Of a stretch of 64,000 bases of DNA, positions 1 to 8,450 are shown piece by piece; position 1 is the first letter of the stretch; every line of letters starts with the position of its first letter. The DNA is from Viola odorata (lineage: Eukaryota > Streptophyta > Magnoliopsida > Malpighiales > Violaceae). The stretch is taken from the NCBI GenBank assembly GCA_963691705.1, contig OY829541.1, positions 53,925,931 through 53,989,930 of the forward strand, in the 5' to 3' direction. Position numbers and translations under genes: made by a program. Under the pieces are notes generated by a model. It searched no databases, was not told where the DNA came from, and worked only from the letters and a program-made list of their open reading frames with translations.

Positions 1-1935
1 CTGTCCTAGAACAGCTCCTAATGCTTGGTTGCTAGCATCACACATGATTTCAAATGGAAGAGTCCAGTCGGGGGCTCGAATGATAGGGGCAGAAATAAGC
101 TTGGCTTTCAAGGCCTCGAATGCCGTTTTGCACTCCTCGCCAAAGATGAACTCTACATCCTTGTGTAGTAGCCGACACATAGGTTGTGCTATCTTGGAGA
201 AATCCTTGATAAACCTCCTGTAAAAACCTGCATGGCCAAGGAAAGAACGCACATCTCGAATATTCGAGGGGTAAGGCAAGGTCTCGATAATCTGGATTTT
301 TGCTTTGTCAACTTCAATGCCCTTTTTGGACACAATATGGCATAAAATAAGACCTTGATCAACCATGAAATGACATTTTTCAAAATTAAGCACAAGGTTA
401 GTGTCCACACATCTTTGCAAGATTTTTTTCAAATTAGAGAGGCATTGGGAGAAAGAGTTACCATAGACCGTGAAGTCATCCATGAATACCTCGATGCACT
501 CTTCTACAAATTCTGAAAAGATGTTGACCATACACCTATGGAATGTGGCAGGGGCATTGCACAGCCCAAAAGGCATGCGTCTGTAGGCAAAGGTCCTGAA
601 TGGGCACGTGAAAGTAGTCTTTTCCTGGTCTTCAAGGGCTACTGGAATTTGGTGGAAGCCCGAATACCCATCCAAACAACAATAATGCGTCTTGCCCGCG
701 AGACGCTCTAACATTTCATCAATGAAGGGCAGTGGGAAATGGTCTTTCCGGGTGGCCTCATTCAAACGCCTATAATCAATACATACACGCCAACCATTCT
801 GGACTCGGGAGGGGATTGGCAGACCTTCGGGACCTGGAATGATTGTGATGCCTGTTTTCTTCGGGACCACTTGAACGGGACTGACCCAAAGGGAATCCGA
901 AATAAGGTAGATAATTCCGGCATCAAGCAATTTTAGGACCTCTTTCTTGACTACTTCCATCATAGGAGGGTTCAAACGCCTTTGAGGCTGCCGGATGGTC
1001 TTGCTATCCTCTTCTAGATGGATTCGGTGGGTGCAGAGGGATGGGGACAGACCCTTGATGTCTGCAATTGTCCATCCAATGGCTCGTTTAAAATTCTTGA
1101 GAAGCTCAACTAATTCAAGCTCTTGAACTTCCTCTAATTTATTGGAGATGATAACCGGGAGGGATTCCTTCTCCCCAAGATAAGCATACTTTAAATGCGA
1201 GGGCAGCTCTTTGAGTTCAAGATCTGGAGCTTGTATCAAGGAGGGGGTGAGTTGAACATGATCAGCGCATTCGGGGGCCTCATTCGGGGGCTCGACTGTG
1301 AGGAAAGGATTTTCCTTCAAGGCTGCTACTACCGAACTTAATTCAGCTGGGATGTTAATGGATGAAACCATTTCTTCTAGTGTTTCGGTGGTCAGACTCC
1401 GGTCGAGAGCCAGCTTCAAGGGCTCGACAGAATATAGCTCATTAAAATTTTCGACTAAGGGATCAATGACATCAACAAAATTCACACTTGAAAGTTCAGA
1501 GGGATACTTCATTGAGTCCAGCATGTTGAAGCAGATAATTTCTCCGTCAAATTCAAGGGAGATGGAGGCTTCATAGACATCGATCTTGGCGCGGGCAGTG
1601 GCCAAGAATGGACGTCCCAAGAGTAAATCCGAAGTTTTAGTGGTTGATGGATTTTCCATTGAAAGTACATAGAAGTCTGCTGGAAAAAGGAATTCTCCTA
1701 CTTGGACCAGTACGTCAACGATTATTCCTTCGGGATAGACAACAGAACGGTCCGCGAGTTGAATAACCAAGTTGGTTTCCTTCAAGGGCCCGAGTCCAAG
1801 GCTGTTATAAATATTCAAGGGCATAACATTGATTCCAGCCCCCAAATCACACATAGCCTTCCCAATATTGATGGTTCCAATTGTGCAAGGGACCGTGAAC
1901 ATGCCTTGATCCTTGCATTTGATCGGGATTTTGCG
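1..1935 (-). pseudogene. pol: Athila-like pol: protease, reverse transcriptase, start of RNase H (partial)
   Basis: I followed this frame codon by codon and it is open for 645 codons, from just after the TAG at 1936-1938 to the window edge. In order it contains an aspartic protease with active-site DLGAG (1834-1848) followed by INVMPLNIY, and the LGRPFLATARA stretch that ends this protease type. RT motifs follow: SPVQVVPKK, CIDYRRLNEATRKDHFPLPF, LDGYSG (658-675), MPFGLCNAPATF, and the catalytic FMDD (475-486). Next comes LGHAGFYRRFI, then the opening of the RNase H domain (PFEIMCDASNQALGAVLGQ) at the edge. These enzymes would mature the polyprotein and copy the element RNA into cDNA in cytoplasmic particles. 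The DLGA motif is usually followed by Ser in relatives; here it is Gly. Called a pseudogene because the upstream gag-pol frame carries three stops; the pol part itself looks undamaged. Confidence 0.9.
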
Positions 1936-2730
1936 CTAGATATGGGCTGTCAAGTTAGCTCCCACACTTATCCTATTTACTTCAGTGAATTTGTTCTTGT
2001 TGGTGCAAAGCTGTTTGAGGAACCTTGCATATCGAGGCATGTTTTTGATGGCCTTGAGGAGAGGAATATTGATAATGACCTTACTGAAAGTGTCAAAGAT
2101 GTCTCGATCCTCTTCTTCCTTTTTCTTCTTGAGTAACCGTTGGGGAAACGGAGGCTCGAATACCTTGGTAATGAATTCTCGAGAGAATTCTTCTTCTATT
2201 GGCTTCTGTTTCTTCTTACATCGATCCTTAGTGTTAGTGAAGAAGTGGTCAAGAACTGGGTCGTTGAATCGAGACTTCTTTGGTTGTTCAGTGGGCTGAA
2301 CTGGAGGTGGTTGTACACTGCTGCTACATTCGGGGCCTTGAATAACATTATCGGATTCGGGACCTGGAATGGTCTGTGCTGATTCGGGACCTGGATGAGC
2401 TTGAGAAGGTATCTCAAGACCACTTTGGAGGTTCATTGCACATGCTTCATGTTTCGGGTTAGGTTCCGTCTGCCCTGGAAATCTTCCTCCATTTTTTATC
2501 TCCTTCATTTCGACCATGAGGGTCCGAATCAGCTTTTCCATTTCTGTTATCTTTTTCTTGTTGGGAGAGGTCTCCTCATTCGGGGGTACAATGAAATTCT
2601 AGTCTTGAGGTGGCTGCCTCTGATATTGATAATTCTGAAAATTCGGTGTAGGCTTAAAGTTTTGCATATTGAGAGGAGGTGGGTGGTTTCCATATGGATT
2701 TTGTCCATATTGTTGGCTAGGTTCGGCCTG
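1936..2730 (-). pseudogene. Gag-pol linker of the Athila-like element, bounded and split by TAG stops
   Basis: This is the same reading frame as gag and pol. It begins after the gag-terminal TAG (2731-2733), meets a second TAG at 2599-2601 and ends at a third at 1936-1938. The first part is Gln/Asn/Pro rich (QYGQNPYGNHPPP), as in the disordered tail after the zinc knuckle. The middle has three decayed repeats around PGPES (HPGPES, IPGPES, IQGPEC). The end is very basic and carries PPFPQRL, a Lys/Glu-rich stretch, and a segment reading INIPLLKAIKNMPRYARFLKQL, the conserved pre-protease block of Athila-type polyproteins. An ATG at 2539-2541 could start a 201-residue fragment, but more likely this was one continuous gag-pol frame. 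Confidence 0.82.
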
Positions 2731-3855
2731 CTAGTTGTTATTCCATCCAGTGTTGGGCTGTTTCCAGCCTTGATTTTTGTTCTGACCATACGGGACCTGG
2801 TATCCTCCAGCGGCATTTACGGTCATTTCTTCAGGAATAAATGGGCAAGCATCGGTAGGATGGTCTGAAAACTGGCAGATTTGGCAGGCCTTGACCTGGA
2901 CTGGATGTCCCGAAGCCAAGTTCTGCAGCATACCAGTGATGGCTGCTAGTTGGTTCTCCACAGCGGCTGCTCGGGCGTCTTGAACTCTGTTAGAGTTGTT
3001 AAGCTGGAGGTTATTCTTGGCCATGAGCTCAATGGTGTTCTTGGCGGCAGCTGGGGTAAGTCTAGTAATGGATCCATTGGCAGCAGCGTTTAGCAAGGCT
3101 TTGTCTTCGCCTTTGAGTCCCTCACAAAAATATTGCATGAGGGCATGCTCGGACAGATTATGCGAGGGGCATAAGGCTTGCATCTTCTTGAAGTGCTCAT
3201 AGTATTGCTCAAGATCTTCCGTGCTTTTTTGGAGGATAGACACTAGCTGTTTTCGTGTCACCATGGCAATGGAAACTGGATAGTATTTGTCTGTAAAAGC
3301 CTTGGACATTTCAGACCATGAGCTGATGGATTGCGGCTGTAGGTCATAGAACCAGTCAAGAGCATCGTCCTTGAGGGACCACATAAAGGCTCGGAGTTTG
3401 GCATGCTCAACAGTGACGTTGTGGGGCTTCATTGCATCACAAATAGAATGTAATTGCTGGAGATGACGGTGGGGATTCTCCTTGGTTAGCCCTCGAAAAA
3501 GGGGCAGATGGTGCATGGTGGCAGATTTGAGTTCCCAGTCATTCGGGACTATTGGCCAGATAATACAACTAGTCGGGGCCTCGGGGGCGGCATTGAACTC
3601 GTCAATGGTTTGGATTACTGGTGGGATTGGTGGAATATTATCCCCTTCAAGACCGTGGTGGTCCATATTGGGTACTTCTGGATGGACAGGTGGTAAGTCC
3701 TCGGGGTCTGGATTGTCGTCAAGAGTAAAAAGGCGTTCGAGATCCTGAATACAAGGATTGGAATTTGATCCTTCTGCTAGTCGTCGAAGTCTTCCTTCTG
3801 TTCTAGTGAGCTCGAGATCAAGGGGCAATAGCACTGGTGCCGATCTCCTGGTCAT
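2731..3855 (-). pseudogene. gag: Athila-like gag (capsid/nucleocapsid) ending at an in-frame TAG
   Basis: Gag would form the intracellular particle that packages element RNA. I chose the ATG at 3855 (MTRRSAPVLLPLDLELTR), 34 bp downstream of the PBS. The frame also stays open back to a TTG at 3924, but that runs through the PBS into the LTR and cannot be the natural start. The product is 374 residues. An acidic, Pro-rich N-terminal third is followed by the retrotransposon gag domain (roughly residues 110-235: WSLKDDALDWFYDLQPQSI, then SSWSEMSKAFTDKYYP, then CPSHNLSEHALMQYFCEGL), and a CX2CX4HX4C zinc knuckle at about 324-338 (CQICQFSDHPTDACP). It stops at TAG 2731-2733 after GWNNN, where relatives continue in frame. 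Confidence 0.88.
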
Positions 3856-3888
3856 ACAAACAAAAGAAAATAAATCAGTCTTGAAACA

Positions 3889-3907
3889 ATCCCCGGTAAC
3901 GGCGCCA
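3889..3907 (-). other. Primer-binding site for minus-strand cDNA synthesis
   Basis: On the minus strand the sequence is TGGCGCCGTTACCGGGGAT, lying 3 nt inside the LTR end. TGGCGCCGTT(G/A)CCGGGGA is the familiar Athila/Tat PBS, complementary to the 3' end of tRNA-Asp. It fixes both the inner LTR border and the direction of the element. Confidence 0.92.
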
Positions 3908-5025
3908 ATTTGATCGTCACTCAAATGATGATTTATAGTGCCTGAAAATGGGTGTGCACAATAGATAATGTGTACAGTGGTAGTCAGGGTCGAACACGGG
4001 GATTGTGAGAGATTGATTTATGGTCTTGAATGAAATCACAGGATATAAGCATGAAAAGTAACAATCAGGGGGGGTTTGCTTGGCTGAAACAAGTCAGTCA
4101 AGAGAGATTCGGGAGCTAACAGTTTTAGCTAAGAAAACAGTAATGCGAGACTTTGAGTTGTCAATTCGGGGTCCCAAATAGTGAAAGAAAGCAGATTAAT
4201 GAACAAGTCAAGATTAATAAAGCAGAGAGTGTAATAGGTACGGAAAATCAGAGAGAGATGATCTTAGCAATAGGTGTCCTTGGGTTGCATTCGGGGGCCC
4301 GATTATCATCAGCACAAAATTATTCTATTCGAGACGTTATAGAAGTGACATGGAGACCAGATTTCTCGGATATCTCCTACTTTTCTCTTAAGAGAAACTA
4401 CCCCCCATTTCCACATATGAGGTAGTCTTGACACTTTGCCATCCCTCCAGGCACGAATGCGGGAGGGCAATACTCAAATTGTCCATAAAGATAAGAAAAG
4501 ACACAGCTGGTCCTAAAGGTCCCTCAGTTTGTCAGGCTCGTGACCTCGAACCAATCAACTACTCACCCTATCAATTCAAGACTACTTCAACGCAATCAAG
4601 ACTAAATAGGTGCCTACTAGTTCATGTAATTTTCCTTCCGTATTCATCACAAAGATGGCAACATTCACACAAAACATAAATCAGTTGATCAAGCCTTTAA
4701 ACATTCCATGTGAAATAATAATTAAAATGATAAGTAATTAAATATATCATCAAGAATATATTAAACACATTTAGACCTCAAATCTGCCCTTGCAACCCTT
4801 GAATCACCCTTTGCTAAGAGTTAAAGATTTAGCTACTCATGCTTGAACGAAAATAAACAATATTCATCATAAGCATAATAATTAAATTACAAGATTTAAA
4901 GGAAGAACACTTGTTTACAAAACCGGATCTGTTCAAGATCAGCGGCAAGGAGTGAGGAGCTAACAAGAACTAAAGAGAGGGAAAGCTAGAGAGAAGTCTA
5001 AGAAAAACTATCTAAGAAAATATCC

Positions 5026-5031
5026 TTTATA
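5026..5031 (-). promoter_or_regulatory. Probable TATA box of the LTR promoter
   Basis: The minus strand reads CCGGATATAAAGGATA here, the best TATA match seen in this LTR. About 30 bp downstream the element-sense strand becomes pyrimidine-rich (around 4975-5000), as expected at a plant Pol II start. The RNA would then carry roughly 1.1 kb of LTR before the PBS. Inferred from position and motif only. Confidence 0.45.
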
Positions 5032-5342
5032 TCCGGAAAATTCTCTATCAAAAACTTGACCTAAAATTATTCTCTTCCTTCCTTTTAAAGCAAGGATACC
5101 GACCAGCTTCCTCCTCCTTTCCTCCAATGACAAAAGAAAATATCTTCAGCCAAGGAGAAGAGGGGACACGAAGTTGGGAAGACGGGAAAGTTGAGCACTA
5201 AGGAATACAAGTGGAGCACTAAGGATTAAACTAATCTAATTCATTACTTTATGGAGTCTTCAAGATATTCCTTGAGTCAACCAATGGAGGGAACATGGTG
5301 GAAAGAAGGGAAAGTTGTCTTGCACGCCTAGGGGACAATAAG

Positions 5343-5386
5343 AGCACTGAGAATTAAATAATAGCACCGAGAATTAAATAATGTTT
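5343..5386 (-). repeat. 23-bp direct duplication in the LTR
   Basis: GCACTGAGAATTAAATAAT at 5343 recurs with one change at 5366 (GCACCGAGAATTAAATAAT), 23 bp apart. Nearby, GAGCACTAAGGA also occurs twice (about 5192 and 5214). These are small tandem duplications in the U3-like part of the LTR. Confidence 0.75.
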
Positions 5387-5477
5387 GGCGCGCGGATTCA
5401 TGGCGGACTGCCCAGGAATCGCTCAGCATGTCTTCGGGGACCCGAATCAGAATCGGGACCTCGGCCGTTTGTGCCAA

Positions 5478-5762
5478 ATCGGCATGGTGCTGTTTCGGAT
5501 CTCTGGGGCCTTGCTGACGGATCGGCAAAGGGCTACTTCGGCTGAATCGGACAAGAGCCGTCTTATGGGCAAGTGACAGGCCCTTCGTGCTACTTCCTCC
5601 TGTTGGTCTGGTTGAAAGGTTTGTAGCCGTTTTGGATTGTCAATCGGTCTTGGGCCGTTTGTACTAGATCGGACAGGAGCTGATTGTGCCAAATCGGACA
5701 GGAGCCGTTTGTCCAAATCGGTCAAGAGCCTTTTGTCCAAATCGCTCAAGAGTCGTTTTGTA
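5478..5762 (-). repeat. Degenerate 24-25 bp tandem repeat in LTR U3
   Basis: The clearest block is 5641-5762. The core ATCGG (last copy ATCGC) falls at 5643, 5668, 5693, 5717 and 5741, giving spacings of 25, 25, 24 and 24 bp. In the + direction each core is followed by (A)CA/TC(A/G)AGAGCC-like sequence and a run of T with GT. Earlier degenerate copies have cores at 5478, 5521 and 5545. Tandem repeats upstream of an LTR TATA box often act as enhancer modules; here that is only a possibility. Confidence 0.8.
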
Positions 5763-5951
5763 CTCGGGACCTCGGTTCGGGACCTTGAAGCTCAAATCTG
5801 CACAAAATGCTCTAAAAATGCAAGCTTTTGCATAAACTCCCTTTTTAGGTCTAAATCTGCAATAGTAATGAAAACAAAGGTAAATTAGCAGAATCATACC
5901 CTAGATCAATGGAATAATGGAGGAAAAATCATGCAAAAATACACTCTATCA

Positions 5952-6605
5952 GGGTTTCCATAGGAGTTCTGGTGTGGTTGATGGCTAGGCCCCGAAAGCT
6001 GAGTGTTTGGGACCCATCCTTGGTTTGGTTGTTTCCAGCCTTGGTTGTAAGTCTGAGCGTAAGAAACTGGAATAAATTGGCCGGCAGCATTCACTTGTAT
6101 TTCCTCCAGAATATGGGGACATGTATCAGTGGGGTGATCCACGAAATTGCATATCTGGTAGGCCTTGACAGGTGCGGGTTGTCCAGTTATGAAGTTTTGG
6201 AACATTCCTGTGAGAGAGGATATCTCGTTCTGAAGGGCAGCTACTTGGACATCCTGGCCTGGATTGTTGGCAAGGTCGTCAGAGGCATTCTTAGCCATGA
6301 GCTCTATTGTTGCTCGAGCGGCTCTTGGAGTTAGAGCAGTCAGGGATCCATTGGCAGCTGCGTTAAGTAACGCCTTATCATGAGCTTTGAGGCCTTCACA
6401 AAAATATTGAACAAGAGCGTGCTCGGTAAGATTGTGAGCTGGACAGCTAGATTGCATCTTCTGGAATCTCTCATAGTACTGGGCTAGAGTCTCTTCTTTC
6501 TTCTGAACAATGGAGATGAGTTGCTTGCGCGTGGTGTTGGAGATAGAAGTCGGGTAGTACTTCTCAGTGAAGATTTTTGACATGTCTGCCCAAGAAGCCC
6601 CGTCA
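5952..6605 (-). pseudogene. gag: Gag remnant of a second Athila-like element, interrupted by the first
   Basis: The minus-strand frame encodes about 215 residues, roughly 60% identical by eye to the gag at 2731-3855: SWADMSKIFTEKYYP, CPAHNLTEHALVQYFCEGL, ALLNAAANGSLTALTP and NQGWKQPNQGW all have counterparts. There is no internal stop. The zinc knuckle reads YQICNFVDHPTDTCP, so its first Cys is Tyr (codon TAC where the other gag has TGC), which should abolish metal binding. The frame breaks at 5952, where the LTR of the other element begins. Upstream, homology ends near 6605, before the N-terminal half of the gag domain; that part is missing and the satellite lies beyond. The open frame continues by chance to an ATG at 6679 inside the satellite, which is not the true start. 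Confidence 0.85.
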
Positions 6606-6672
6606 GATATCGCCTGGATTGTTATCGCCAGGTATCGCCAAATAGGCCTATAAATACCCCTATTTTTCCCAA
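6606..6672. other. Orphan junction segment between gag remnant and satellite
   Basis: These 67 bp match neither the related gag nor the satellite monomer. They contain TATCGCC three times (about 6608-6640), a CCTGG...CCAGG inverted pair, and a TATA box with flanking C-rich sequence. The satellite begins at TCTTCATTTTAC (about 6673). The boundary with gag is uncertain by about 15 bp, because the codons for ISDG could still belong to the element. Confidence 0.6.
6649..6656 (+). promoter_or_regulatory. TATA box facing the satellite array
   Basis: GGCCTATAAATACCCC is a near-ideal plant TATA box in context (TATAAATA with GC-rich flanks). About 25-35 bp downstream lies the pyrimidine-rich start of the first satellite monomer, where a Pol II start would be expected. 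No protein frame follows. It may be a chance match, a relic of the satellite's source locus, or a working promoter for satellite RNA. Confidence 0.35.
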
Positions 6673-8450
6673 TCTTCATTTTACTTCATTCTCTTTCTTT
6701 TTTTATTTCTATTTACTTCACTTATTAGGTTGTAATAATGTTTGAATGCCTTGTTACCCGCGTTGTTACTCGATCCGATCTGAACTGTGTCTGACGGAAC
6801 TTCGGATAAAAAGTAGAGGATTTGATAAATTTCGGAATCTGATTTGAAATTATCCGAAAATATGAAATATCTAAATGAATTTAGAATTTAAGTTTTATCT
6901 CTTAATTTTACTTCATTTTCTTCCTTTTTTTTTTCTTGCAATTTACTTTACTTATTAAGTTGTAATACTGTTTGAATGCCTTGTTACCCGATCCGATCTG
7001 AACTGTGTCTGACGGAACTTCGGATAGAGAGTAGAGGATTTGATAAATATCAGAATCTGATTCGAAATTATCAGAAAATATGAAATATCTGAATGAATTT
7101 GAAATTTAAGTTTTTATCTCTTCATTTTACTTCATTTTACTTCATTTTCTTTCTTTTTTTATTTCTATTTACTTCACTCATTAGGTTGTAATAATGTTTG
7201 AATGCCTTGTTACCCGATCCGATCCAAACTGTGTCTAACGAAACTTCGGATAGAAAGTAGAGGATTTCATAAATTTCGGAATCTGATTCGAAATTATCCG
7301 AAAATATGAAATATCTAAATGAATTTGGAATTTAAGTTTTATCTCTTAATTTTACTTCATTTTCTTCCTTTTCTTTTTCTTGCAATTTACTTCACTTATT
7401 AGGTTGTAATACTGTTTGAATGCCTTGTTACCCGATCCGATCGGAACTGTGTCTGACAGAACTTCGGATAGAGAGTAGAGGATTTGATAAATTTCGGAAT
7501 CTGATTCGAAATTATCCGAAAATATGAAATATCTGAATGAATTTGAAATTTAAGTTTTTATCTCTTCATTTTACTTCATTTTCTTTCTTTTTTTATTTCT
7601 ATATACTTCACTCATTAGGTTGTAATAATGTTTGAATGCCTTGTTACCCGCCTTGTTACTCGATCCGATCCACACTGTGTCTGACGGAACTTCGGATAGA
7701 AAGTAGAGGATTTGATAAATTTCGGAAACTGATTTGAAATTATCCGAAAATATGAAATATCTAAATGAATTTGGAATTTAAGTTTTATCTCTTAATTTTA
7801 CTTCATTTTCTTCCTTTTCTTTTTCTTGCAATTTACTTCACTTATTAGGTTGTAATACTGTTTGAATGCCTTGTTACCCGATCCGATCAGAACTGTGTCT
7901 GACGGAACTTCGGATAGAGAGTAGAGGATTTGATAAATTTCGGAATCTGATTCGAAATTATCCGAAAATATGAAATATCTGAATGAATTTGAAATTTAAG
8001 TTTTTATCTCTTCATTTTACTTCATTCTCTTTCTTTTTTTATTTCTATTTACTTCACTCATTAGGTTGTAATAATGTTTGAATGCCTTGTTACCCGCGTT
8101 GTTACTCGATCCGATCTGAACTGTGTCTGACGGAACTTCGGATAAAAAGTAGAGGATTTGATAAATTTTGGAATCTGATTTGAAATTATCCGAAAATATG
8201 AAATATCTAAATGAATTTAGAATTTAAGTTTTATCTCTTAATTTTACTTCATTTTCTTCCTTTTTTTTTTCTTGCAATTTACTTCACTTATTAAGTTGTA
8301 ATACTGTTTGAATGCCTTGTTACCCGATCCGATCTGAACTGTGTCTGACGGAACTTCGGATAGAGAGTAGAGGATTTGATAAATATCGGAATCTGATTCG
8401 AAATTATCCGAAAATATGAAATATCTGAATGAATTTGAAATTTAAGTTTT
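6673..8450 (+). repeat. Array edge: eight monomers outside the large higher-order repeats
   Basis: The first monomers next to the junction carry variants that are rare further in: GGATAAAAAG (about 6805), CAGAATCTG with TATCAGAAAATATG (about 7070), and TTACTTTACTTATTAAG in the first B monomer (about 6950). The GTTGTTACTCG...GGATAAAAAG monomer recurs near 8140 and 8590, so a local repeat of about 1336 bp (six monomers) is present. Edge monomers usually escape homogenisation, which fits. Confidence 0.65.

Larger units (their letters stand above)
1..5951 (-). mobile_element. Athila-type Ty3/gypsy LTR retrotransposon, 5' half (partial)
   Basis: An LTR retrotransposon lies on the minus strand: 5' LTR (5951-3911), a 3-nt spacer, PBS (3907-3889), gag, linker, protease, reverse transcriptase and the first residues of RNase H. 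It runs off the left edge, so integrase, polypurine tract and 3' LTR are not seen. Assignment to the Athila/Tat branch rests on the tRNA-Asp type PBS, the long LTR, a gag zinc knuckle of form CX2CX4HX4C, a protease with DLGAG followed by INVMP, and an RT with FMDD followed by FTVYGNSF. It sits inside the gag gene of a related element (5952-6605), so it is the younger of the two. Three in-frame TAG codons make it non-autonomous unless they are read through. The insertion-side flank begins GGGTT at 5952; the matching target duplication would lie outside the window. Confidence 0.93.
3911..5951 (-). repeat. 5' long terminal repeat of the Athila-like element (2041 bp)
   Basis: The inner border is set by the PBS: the + strand begins TGATCGTCAC at 3911, so the element-sense LTR ends ...GTGACGATCA. 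The outer border is set by where the neighbouring gag reading frame breaks: element-sense TGATAGAGTG starts at 5951, directly after codons for SYGNP of the other element. The ends are therefore TGAT...ATCA. The 2041-bp length suits Athila-type LTRs. Inside are a TATA-like promoter (5026-5031), a degenerate 24-25 bp tandem repeat (5478-5762) and short duplications near 5343-5382. Scattered + strand open frames inside (for example 4153-4425 and 4428-4679) have no protein features. The 3' LTR is outside the window, so the pair cannot be compared. Confidence 0.85.

Noticed and set aside
1702..2136. Plus-strand open frames over 1-3750 (for example 739-936, 1298-1576, 1702-2136, 2395-2868, 3482-3748)
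   Set aside because: They are antisense shadows of the minus-strand gag-pol frame, which has clear domain motifs; none of the plus-strand products shows recognisable features.
3856..3924. N-terminal extension of the first gag to 3924
   Set aside because: It starts at a TTG and translates the PBS and LTR end. The ATG at 3855 fits the element layout.
4700..4760. AT-rich stretch in the LTR as a host gene promoter or matrix attachment region
   Set aside because: It lies well inside the LTR with no adjacent gene and no specific motif beyond A/T richness.
5385..5897. Open frames on both strands in the LTR (5385-5576, 5447-5749, 5637-5888, 5664-5897)
   Set aside because: They fall in the LTR tandem-repeat region; their repetitive peptides follow from the 24-25 bp repeat.
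6606..6679. N-terminal extension of the second gag into the junction and satellite (ATG at 6679)
   Set aside because: The frame is open only by chance across the junction; residues MKIGKNRGIYRPIWRYL have no counterpart in the related gag.
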